From Annulohypoxylon bovei var. microspora (Eukaryota; Ascomycota; Sordariomycetes; Xylariales; Hypoxylaceae), in assembly GCA_022836615.1 (NCBI GenBank), contig MU405499.1:1-17073 (forward strand): DNA of 17,073 bases, written 5' to 3'. The stretch's first letter is position 1. Each line of letters begins with the position of its first letter. Made by a program: the position numbers and the translations under genes. Positions 10,549 through 17,073 of this stretch are shown one piece after another. Below the pieces are notes generated by a model, which ran no database searches, had not been told where the DNA came from, and was given only the letters and a program-made list of their open reading frames with translations.

Positions 10549-10721
10549 CCTTTTATTATAAAATTAAAAAAATTAAAATTAATAAAAATAAATATTAATA
10601 AATAAATATATAAAAAAAAATTTAAATTAAAAGTTTTATTTAAACGTTATTTTTTTTTAATTTTAAATTAATGTTATTTTTATTATATTTTATTAATTTT
10701 TTTTTTAAAATAATGGCCATG

Positions 10722-10938
10722 TTATGGCGAGCAGGTTTTAAATTGGGATAAAACTTATGCAACGGCAAAACCACGTACTTTATTAACGAAAATATTTAAA
10801 GTGAAAAATTAAAAGAAAGGAAGTTACGAAGTGGTTTCCTTTAAAAGGTCTTTATATATTAGTTTTGCGGTTAAGATATTAATTAATTATTTCGTTAATA
10901 TATTTTAAAAGTAACGGTAATTAAGCGTTATTATATAA
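10722..10938 (-). repeat. Putative truncated 3' LTR of copy B
   Basis: In the sense direction this begins directly after a run of eight G (a candidate polypurine tract) and starts TTATATAATAACG, which could be a TG-starting LTR changed by G-to-A mutation. A TATA-like box lies at about 10,852-10,859 on the minus strand. It ends at the tandem junction at 10,722, so only about 217 bases remain. I found no matching sequence at 16,151-16,851, where a 5' LTR would be expected, so the label is tentative. Confidence 0.35.
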
Positions 10939-10946
10939 CCCCCCCC
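10939..10946 (-). other. Candidate polypurine tract (copy B)
   Basis: Eight C on the plus strand read as eight G, preceded by CAAA, in the element's sense orientation, about 35 bases after the pol stop. Ty3/gypsy elements prime second-strand synthesis from such a tract just upstream of the 3' LTR. In copy A the same site (6,526-6,536) keeps only two C followed by nine T. Confidence 0.45.
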
Positions 10947-11104
10947 TTTGAAAAAAAATTTAATTTATGAAAGGAATAAGTTATTTATTAATGCGCTTAC
11001 GGTTTATTTTTTTAATTTCTTTTTTTTCTACGGTGGGTAAATCGTTTTTATTTATTACCTTTAATATTTTATTTTCCGTAACGGCCTTAATTTATTGCCG
11101 GAAT

Positions 11105-11290
11105 TTAACTAAAGGGTTGGCGGCTTTAAGGTGTAAATTATGGAAGTTTTTTACCTTAATCGGTGCGTTAAGAAAATCCTTAAAAGGGTATCATGTTAAA
11201 TTAAAGTTATAATTTATTTAATTTATTTTATATTAAAGTTTTTCCTTAAAAAGCTTAAAGCTTAATATTTTAAATATTTTATATTTTTAT
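11105..11290 (-). other. Chromodomain remnant (copy B)
   Basis: The minus strand reads KYKIFKILSFKLFKEKL, then after a few damaged codons YPFKDFLNAPIKVKNFH and LKAANPLVKF. This fits the fungal gypsy pattern E-(W/Y)-EVE-IL-(D/S)S-L-R-x-LQY-V-W-GY-(P)-TWYP-x-(N/D)F-NAP--V--FH--HP-A--P. Three Trp/Gln-type positions are stops. The open plus-strand frame of 81 codons at 10,967-11,212 is antisense to this and is not counted as a gene. Confidence 0.75.
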
Positions 11291-11899
11291 TTTTTATTAA
11301 TTTTTATTAAAAGCGAAGGATTTATTACTTACCTTAAAATTAAATTATTTAAGGTTTTAATTAACCAACTTACGTTTAAAATTTAATAAATTTTTATATT
11401 TAAAAGTAAGTTAATTTCAAAAACGTTATAATAAGGTTTTATTAACATTTTAAAAAAACTTATTATTAAATAATTTAAACCGTTATAAAGGTGATTTATT
11501 TATTAATTACCTTTACGAACATACATTTAATTATTTATTATTTAATTTATTAATTATTTTTTTTTATTAATTTATTTACTTTAATAATTTTATATTAATA
11601 AAAAATTTTTATAAGCTTATTATATAATAAAGGCTCGGCGTTTCGTTAATAATTAAATAACGATGTAATTAAGCTTTTTTTAAAAAGTTTTAAATTTATG
11701 AATGTAAGTTTATTAATTAAAAATTATCCTTAAAATGAATTTTATTTTTATTTTTATAAAAAAAAGCCTTGTGCTTAAATGCGGTTAAATGGTGTATGCG
11801 AAATTTAAATAAAGTAATATTTTTAATTAATTATTTTAAAAATGATTTACGAAAAGTTATAATTTCATTTAAATAAATTAATTAAAAATTTTCGTTTAA

Positions 11900-12320
11900 T
11901 CGTTAAATTATAAATGTTTTATTATTAACTTATAAAGGTTTATTTTAATAAATTTAATTAATTCGTTTAAAAAAATGGCCATAAATTAAAAACCTTTATT
12001 AAATGTAATTATTTTAAAAGTTTTATAAATGTGTTAAATATATTTATAATATAAGTTTACGAATTATACGGCGGTATAAATTTTATACGTAAGTAACGAA
12101 AAAGGTCTTTTATTTAATTAATTAACGATTATTAAAATTAAATTAAACCTTTTATAATTAAAAGGTATAGATTTAAAATTTATTAAAATATATTATTATA
12201 TTTATTCGTTAATAAAAAATAATTAAAATAAGTTTATTAATTTAATTTTAAAGTTTTAACTTCTTTAATATTATTTATAATAAACGTAATAACGGTCCAT
12301 AAACGCTTTTATATTAAACC
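11900..12320 (-). other. Integrase zinc-binding and catalytic core remnant (copy B)
   Basis: From 12,300 downward the minus strand reads MDRYYVYYK, where the two Cys of the HHCC zinc site would sit as Tyr. Next come LINLF and ILINFKS (pattern GLL-PLP-I-ISMDFI; the first catalytic Asp reads Asn), then FNLILIIVN*LNKRPFF (* is a stop; pattern D-ILV-VDRL(S/T)K), with the Asp of VDR as Asn at 12,121-12,123. The following part, with LILQ-like and FLIYG-like pieces, corresponds to the HGLP-IVSDRG-QF region but is in a shifted frame. It is a strong match in order and spacing, though no residue of the DDE triad survives intact. Confidence 0.7.
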
Positions 12321-12889
12321 ACAAATACCTTTTTAATATCATTACACGTATTTTATTTTAATTTAAATGTGCTTAATTTAAAAAACGGTAAAACTTATCG
12401 CATAACTTAATACGAAACTTCCTATTATTTAAAACCATTAACTTTTCTTTTAAAAGTAATAATTTATTTTATAAAATATATCCGTTTTTTTTTTTCTTAA
12501 TTTATTTACGTTACGCTTTTAATTTAATAACATTCCGATTAATTATTAAAATAACATCGATTAACTTAATACCTTAAAATGATTTTTCTTCGAAAACTTC
12601 CACCGTAATTAAAATGCATTAAAAGTTAAAAAATAATAAGTTTATTAAAAGTTTATCGGTTAAAAGTTATAAAAGATTTATTTTATTATAAAATATTAAA
12701 AAAAGTAATAAAATAACGAATTAATTATATTTTTTAATTGTTTTTTAAATGGTTAAATTAATCGCCTTTTAAAATAAAACGTTAATTATTATATTTTTTT
12801 TTCCTAAGCGATAATGTAACTCGTAATTAAATTAAAATAAATGTTTATTTTAATTAATTTAATAAAAGTTTAATATCTTTTTAATAATA

Positions 12890-13300
12890 AAATATTACAA
12901 CGATTAATAATTTATAAATATATCGAATTTATTATTTAATGAAACGAATATATATTTTTAAAGTTTTATCGTTATTATAATGGCGAAAAACTTTTTATTA
13001 TAAATGAAATAATTATACTTCGAAGGGATTATTATTTTAAAAAAAAAAGTTATTAAATATTAATTTTTTAACTCGTTTAATTATAAAAAAGCTTCGAAAA
13101 TCATTTTATTAAAAGCGTCGGTTTTTAATTTAATTTTTCGATTTTTATAAAAATGTTTTAAAATTAAAAAAGTAATTAAAGTTATTTTTAACGCTTCGAA
13201 CGCTTTAATATATTCGCTGGTTTAAATTTAATGCGAAGCAACGATAAAAAAATGTAAAAACTTTATAATTTAATTATATTTCGATATAAATTATTAGTAA
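12890..13300 (-). other. RNase H remnant (copy B)
   Basis: The minus strand at about 12,970-13,015 reads YNYFIYNKKFFAII followed by TIKL, against the family pattern NYEIYDKELLAIV--L-W. SLNNKFDIFINY follows (pattern L-F-V-TDH). The catalytic Asp in YDKE reads Asn and the Asp of TDH reads Asn. It sits directly after RT, as expected for Ty3/gypsy. Confidence 0.7.
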
Positions 13301-13489
13301 AAATTATAAAAACTTAAAAACGATTAAAGTTTTTAAACCCGGAAAAATGTTTTTTAATTTTAAACCGTTTTAATTTTATTTTAATTAATGATTATATTAA
13401 AAGTAAAAATAATAAACCTTAAAAACTTGGTTTTCGTAATTGAAAATTTATTTTTTTAAATATTAATTTATAAACTAATAAAATATAAA

Positions 13490-13880
13490 CGTTTTAATAT
13501 TTATCGCATGTAATATTCGTAAAAAAGTGGGTCTTTTAAGTAAATTAAAATATTATTCATATACGCCGTATAAAAATCATTAAAAAACGAAAAAAAAGCT
13601 TAGTTAATATATTTTTAAAACGTATTAAGCTTATTATTTAACTTAAAAAGGAATATGCGGTATTTATATAATCCGAAATAAGTTCGAAAAATAATAAAAT
13701 CTTTTAAAATAAAATCCATTTTAATACGGTAAAAAGTTTAACGAATATTAAGTTTTATAAAAACCTTAACCTTAAAAATCCTTTTTAATGTTTCGTTAAT
13801 TAAAAAAAAAAAATAACGATTTTTTTTAATATAAACGTTTAATTCTTAATAATCGACATAAAACTTTAAGCCATTTCTTA
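13490..13880 (-). other. Reverse transcriptase core remnant (copy B)
   Basis: The minus strand reads VDY*ELN (* is a stop), LINETLKRIF, KVFIKLNIR and FYRIKMD, which fit CVDYR-LN, PLI-E-L-R-, A-FTKLD-R and (A/Y)-(H/Y)-IR-. FRTYFGLYKYRIFLFKL follows. The catalytic Y-x-D-D is YMNN at 13,552-13,563, inside DFYTAYMNNILIYLKD. Motif A Asp also reads Asn. This is the most convincing domain of the minus-strand family and fixes the orientation of copies A, B and C. Confidence 0.85.
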
Positions 13881-14689
13881 ACTTTTTTACGAAAAAAACG
13901 AAAGATCCATATTTAACCGTATTAAATACGATCCATTTTTTATATAAATAATTTAATAAATATTTTTTTAAAACCCGTAAATACTCCGTACTTATATTAT
14001 AAAAAGGGTATAATTTAATGGGGTTAATGTTTTTTTTTAAATTTATTTTATAATTAAAAAGTTAATAAAGCGGTAATAAATCGTTATTTTTTTTTAAAAA
14101 TATTTCGGTTAAATCGTATAAATAAAAAAAGAACCTTTTTATAATTTATTTTTAAATAAGGTTATCTTTTTATTATAACCTTTTTTCGAAGGTTAAATCG
14201 AATTTTTAATATAATAAAATAAAAACGTTTAATAATTTATGAATTATATTAAAGCTTCATTAAAAACGCGACATCTTTTTAATAAACGTTAAACCTGAAA
14301 TTAAATAAATGTTTATAATGGGTGGTGGTATAAAATGTACCAAGGGTTTAACAAGAAATTAAAAAAAAAAAAGCGGGATAATAACGGAAAATTATCGATT
14401 TATTTTAATTATAAGATTTATTATAAAATATATAAATGTTATAATGGTTTGCTTTTTTTTTAAAGCATAAAATTAAAAGCGATTATAATATTTTATATTT
14501 TTTTATGTAATTTTATTTACGTTTTTTTAAAAGGTGAAAAATTTTAATATAATATTAAAAGTGTAATAATAACGGGAAAATAATAATTTAAAGAAAATCA
14601 ACCGTTAACGCCGGTTATTTAATATAATGTTATATTTTATTAAAAATTTAAACCTTAATATTATTTAAAATTAAGAACGATTTTTTAAG

Positions 14690-14890
14690 TTTATTAAAAA
14701 AATAAATACGTTATGAAAATTTTTACCTTACATTTAAATGTTAACATAAATTACTTTATTAATTTAATTAATGGTTTATTTATTAAAGTTTTTAATTATA
14801 ATGGATTAATTAAATTAAATGGTAAGGAAATTTTATATATTTATTATTAAACGCGTGTTTTATTAATTAACGATTATATACGTTTATGTT
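14690..14890 (-). other. Protease-region remnant (copy B)
   Basis: The minus strand gives a protein-like frame with NKVIYVNI and GKNFHNVFIFLINLKN. This resembles the part after the protease active site in fungal gypsy elements (a Tyr/Val-rich strand, 'R-xx-PFL-I-(D/N)LG-HD-I-LG'). The Asp-Ser-Gly triad itself was not located with certainty. The assignment rests on pattern and on position between gag and RT. Confidence 0.45.
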
Positions 14891-14959
14891 TCGATATTTA
14901 TTAACGTTTATATTATTATTATTACGCTTATACTTTATAAATGAATCGATATATTAATC

Positions 14960-16054
14960 ACGAATTATGATTTTTTTATTATAAAATTAAAAAAATTAAA
15001 ATTAATAAAAATAAATATTAACGAATAAATATATAAAAAAAAGTTTAAATTAAAAACTTTATTTAAACGTTATTTTCCTTTAATTTTAAATTAACGTTAT
15101 CCTTATTATACTTCGTTACTTTTTTTTTTAAAACGGTGGTTATTATTTTTACTTTTACGTTACACGTTAAATAATTATTAAAAAAGTAACCTTTTTACTT
15201 ATAAAAGTAATAAATTAAATTTATGTTAAACGTTATAAAAACGTTATATTAACGAAGAATTAAAAAAGTTTAAAAAAGTTTTTTCGTACATATTTAAGTT
15301 ATAATTTTTATAATTAAGCGAAAAATATTAAAATTAATGAAAATTATTTTCGTAACATTAAGGATAACCTTAATCTTAGGTTAAAGTTAAAAGGTTATTA
15401 AGTTAATTTTTTTTTAAACGGCTTTAATATATTATTAAATTAACGCCGAATAAAAGTTTTTAAACTTAATAAACTTTATTTTTTTATTTAAGTAATAATA
15501 AAAGGTTTAAATATAAAAATTAACGGTTAATTAACGGTTTAATTTTTCTTTTCATTTAAATATCGGGATTTTTTTTTTATTTATTAACGATATAAAAAAC
15601 GCGTAAAATTTAAAAAATTATTCGTTTAATTATATATTAAACTTATAAAAGTCATTTTAAGCTTAAACCTTAACGTTAAAATTATTATATAATAACCTTA
15701 ATAAATCGTACATTTATTTAATTTTAATATATCGATTAATATTATTTTTAATAAAAAAAAATTAAAAAATTAATTTAACTTCGCCTTTAATAAATGAATA
15801 AAGCCATATAAGTTAAATATATTCCTTAAAGAATTTTTATTAATTAATTTAAAACTTATTCCTCATATTTACTTCCCATTTTTTAAACGTAAAATTTAAT
15901 TTATTTAATAAAAAACGTAAATTTTTAATATAAATTTTTAATAAAAATGAAAATAAGATTATTAATTATACTTTAAAGGTGTGTTAAAGGTTATTTAATT
16001 TTTCAAGTTTATTATTTTATTCCATTAAAAAGACGATTGGATTTTACAACGCAT
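14960..16054 (-). pseudogene. gag: gag remnant of copy B
   Basis: A candidate ATG lies at 16,052-16,054 on the minus strand, behind a pyrimidine-rich leader. It opens MRCKIQSSF. From there one frame reads as protein-like sequence for several hundred codons, with stops that are nearly all TAA and sit in Gln-rich stretches (for example around KKLT and PPF at about 15,130-15,410). Such a Gln- and Lys-rich protein upstream of protease is the expected gag. No CCHC knuckle was recognised. The roughly 260 bases at 15,381-15,640 that copy C lacks are part of this same frame, so copy C probably carries a deletion. The 3' border with pol is approximate. It is not functional. Confidence 0.55.
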
Positions 16055-16075
16055 AAATTAAAATAAAAAAGTAAA

Positions 16076-16141
16076 GGGCGCGAAAAGAAGCAAAGAAAAT
16101 AAAAGGAAAAAAAGAAACAAAGGGGGCAAAAAAAGAAGAAA
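16076..16141. repeat. Purine-rich leader tract (copy B)
   Basis: On the plus strand this is an almost pure A/G run; in the sense orientation it is C/T-rich and lies just upstream of the gag start codon. It corresponds to 857-917 in copy C and ends shortly before the two copies lose similarity. Confidence 0.5.
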
Positions 16142-16150
16142 CGATTCGTA

Positions 16151-16851
16151 ATTAATTTTTTAACATTATTAATTTATCCAAAATAACGAATAATATAACT
16201 TGGAATAAATTTACCTTTATTATGTTAAGCCTTAAGGGTAAAGTGGTAAAACTTCGTCGTAAGTTTAATTAAAAAACATGTTCGTTTTAATTAAAAGATT
16301 TATTAATGGGCGGAGCTTTCCTTTTCCTTTTCCTTTTAAAGGGAAAAATAAACTTTTAATCCCGTTATTAAGTAATTAATCGGATAATTCTTTAAATTAT
16401 TAAGGGTTTTAACGCTTCTTTTAAAATTAAAGATTTTTTTTTAATCGTAAATAAAAACTCATTAACTTAAAGTTATATAATTAAAAGAACGGGGGCGGGT
16501 TTTAATTAATTAACTTAATTAATAAATAACTTAACGTTTTTATTAAAGCTTTTATTTAATAATTTAAATACCATCGTTAATTAATAATAAAATAAATAAT
16601 ATTAAGGGGTGTTTTATTACGGGTAAAGGTAAAGTTTTATAATTATTAATATAAGGAATTTCGTTTAAAAAAATAAAAGCTTTTAAAAATTAAATATAAA
16701 TTAAAAACAAAGTTTTAAATATATCGTAACTTAAAAAAAATTAAATTAGTGTATAAACGCTTACATATTTAAAAAAAAAGGAAATTTCAAAAATAAGCTT
16801 TTAAATTAAAAAAATGAAATGAATAAGTAATTTTAAATATTATATTATAAT
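16151..16851. other. AT-rich DNA without an assignable gene
   Basis: About 700 bases between copy B and the GC-normal end show no protein-like frame on either strand and no match elsewhere in the window. The stretch has somewhat more G and C than the copies, including short GC runs (GGGGGCGGG near 16,492). It could be the 5' LTR and leader of copy B, a fragment of another element, or decayed unique sequence. I cannot decide between these. Confidence 0.5.
16320..16337. repeat. Three tandem CCTTTT hexamers
   Basis: CCTTTT occurs three times in a row, followed by AAAGGG, so the end forms a short imperfect palindrome. This is a small simple repeat inside the unassigned AT-rich stretch. Confidence 0.7.
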
Positions 16852-16939
16852 TGTCAGGGTATAGGTGGATAGTGTAGTAGTATACTAGTATAGCTCTCGT
16901 GTGGGCCTAGCGAGGCCTTAGCGCAGCTGATGTGAGGTG

Positions 16940-16946
16940 TATATAA
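16940..16946 (+). promoter_or_regulatory. TATA box in the LTR
   Basis: TATATAA lies 88 bases into the LTR, directly before the hairpin. This is the usual place for the RNA polymerase II promoter of an LTR and would put the transcription start at roughly 16,970. It is a sequence motif only. Confidence 0.45.
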
Positions 16947-16964
16947 GGGGGCTTCGCCCCCTTA
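16944..16964 (+). other. GC-rich hairpin in the LTR
   Basis: TAAGGGGGC (16,944-16,952) pairs perfectly with GCCCCCTTA (16,956-16,964) around a three-base loop TTC. It overlaps the end of the TATA box. A second, smaller hairpin, GGCCT-AGCG-AGGCC, is at 16,904-16,917. Either could act in RNA 3'-end formation or be chance; no function is shown. Confidence 0.6.
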
Positions 16965-17073
16965 CACATTGAAGAAGTTCAAGCGTTAATAGATCACCAC
17001 TACTTCACTGTTGGTTAACAGTTGATACACTTCGTTCTGGCATTCACTCTATGTATGACAACCTAAGGGGCCC

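Larger units (their letters stand above)
6309..10720 (-). repeat. Copy A: first unit of a 4.41-kb direct tandem repeat (Ty3/gypsy chromovirus)
   Basis: This segment aligns over its whole length with 10,722-15,142 in the same orientation. The offset is 4,413 at the left end (6,313 pairs with 10,726) and 4,423 at the right, so only small indels separate the two. It contains the last part of gag, all of pol and a piece after pol, on the minus strand. Its right end stops inside gag and abuts the start of unit B without a spacer or terminal repeat. Unit A is more decayed than unit B: most CpG sites in B read CpA or TpA here, and plus-strand C greatly exceeds G from about 7,400 to 10,200. Confidence 0.9.
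10981..14900 (-). pseudogene. pol: pol polyprotein remnant of copy B: protease, RT, RNase H, integrase, chromodomain
   Basis: This is the enzyme polyprotein of a chromovirus, recognisable on the minus strand despite many stops. The evidence, right to left, is a protease-like region about 14,690-14,890; RT with FIKLNIR and YMNNILIYLKD; RNase H with YNYFIYNKKFFAII; integrase with a CC-type pair region, INF and ILIIVN*LNKRPFF (* is a stop); and a chromodomain with KYKIFKIL and YPFKDFLNAP. Catalytic Asp codons read Asn and most in-frame stops are TAA. The end at 10,981-10,983 is a TAA that might once have been CAA. The length, about 3.9 kb, is normal for pol of this group. The 5' border with gag is not resolved. 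It is clearly nonfunctional. Confidence 0.85.
10722..15142 (-). repeat. Second unit of the 4.41-kb direct tandem repeat
   Basis: This part of copy B repeats 6,309-10,720. The shared start is TTAYGGCGAGCA (6,309 and 10,722). The shared end is the AT-rich gag segment ending near CCAT/TTAT at 10,720 and about 15,142. A shorter third match to the end of the unit is in copy C (1 to about 181). Beyond 15,142 copy B continues with the rest of gag, which unit A lacks. Confidence 0.9.
10722..16150 (-). mobile_element. Copy B: best preserved copy of the minus-strand Ty3/gypsy chromovirus
   Basis: Copy B holds leader, gag and pol on the minus strand. Positions 10,722-15,142 repeat copy A, and 14,962-16,150 repeat copy C. 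Reading right to left: pyrimidine-rich leader (sense strand), gag from about 16,054, protease near 14,700-14,900, RT near 13,500-13,880, RNase H near 12,900-13,300, integrase near 11,900-12,320, chromodomain at 11,105-11,290, pol end near 10,981, purine tract at 10,939-10,946. CpG sites survive more often than in copy A. The left end is truncated exactly at the tandem junction. A complete 5' LTR could not be recognised to the right of 16,150. Confidence 0.85.
16852..17060 (+). repeat. Unmutated LTR-like sequence, 209 bp (TGTCA...TGACA)
   Basis: The sequence begins TGTCAGGG and ends TATGACA. The five-base ends are perfect inverted repeats with TG and CA at the tips, as in retrotransposon LTRs. 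Inside are a TATA box (TATATAA, 16,940-16,946), which suggests plus orientation, and GC-rich hairpins. Base composition is ordinary and CpA and TpG are common, so this piece was not hit by RIP. The five bases on the left (ATAAT) and right (ACCTA) differ, so it is not a simple solo LTR with a target duplication. It may be the 5' LTR of an element that continues past the window. The superfamily (copia or gypsy) is not clear; no tRNA-type TGG primer site follows directly. Confidence 0.65.

Noticed and set aside
10967..11212. Open plus-strand frame of 81 codons
   Set aside because: It lies antisense to the chromodomain and C-terminal part of copy B's pol, which reads clearly on the minus strand. 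The matching frame in copy A is broken, and the protein resembles nothing I know. It is best explained as a shadow.
6700..15000. CRISPR-like array or satellite
   Set aside because: The only long repeat is the two-unit 4.41-kb duplication. Short AT-rich words recur because of composition, not as regularly spaced repeats.
1..16850. Mitochondrial or plasmid DNA, suggested by the extreme AT content
   Set aside because: There are no mitochondrial genes, tRNAs or rRNA. The content is Ty3/gypsy retrotransposons with transition-type damage, which points to nuclear RIP-affected DNA.
16840..17073. tRNA or small RNA gene in the GC-normal end
   Set aside because: The hairpins at 16,904-16,917 and 16,944-16,964 do not make a cloverleaf, and the TGTCA/TGACA ends with a TATA box fit an LTR better.

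Overview
The window looks like an AT-rich, gene-free repeat block from a filamentous fungus, most likely an ascomycete with repeat-induced point mutation (RIP). By eye, about 85-90% of bases are A or T from position 1 to about 16,850. No intact protein-coding gene is visible. What can be recognised are Ty3/gypsy retrotransposons with a chromodomain on the integrase (chromoviruses), heavily damaged by C-to-T and G-to-A transitions. Catalytic Asp reads as Asn, zinc-knuckle Cys as Tyr, and Gln, Arg and Trp codons as TAA or TGA. The genus cannot be named from this sequence.

Layout. Positions 1-925 are the gag end of a minus-strand chromovirus (copy C), whose pol would lie left of the window. Positions 926-6,308 hold a second chromovirus on the plus strand (element P), with readable gag, zinc knuckle, protease, reverse transcriptase, RNase H, integrase tail and chromodomain. 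Positions 6,309-10,720 (copy A) and 10,722-16,150 (copy B) are two minus-strand copies of the same family as copy C, joined head to tail. A 4.41-kb segment is therefore repeated directly: 6,309-10,720 matches 10,722-15,142. Copy B is the best preserved and gives the clearest reading of gag (from about 16,054), protease, reverse transcriptase, RNase H, integrase and chromodomain (to about 10,981).

Positions 16,151-16,851 are AT-rich DNA with no assignable gene. At 16,852 the composition changes abruptly to ordinary GC content. A 209-bp sequence bounded by TGTCA and TGACA follows (16,852-17,060) and looks like an unmutated long terminal repeat of a younger retrotransposon that landed in already decayed DNA.

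Nothing here works together as a living pathway. The interest lies in the structural history (tandem duplication, truncations, nested orientation) and in the mutation pattern, including clear strand differences between copies. I found no evidence for a new functional system.
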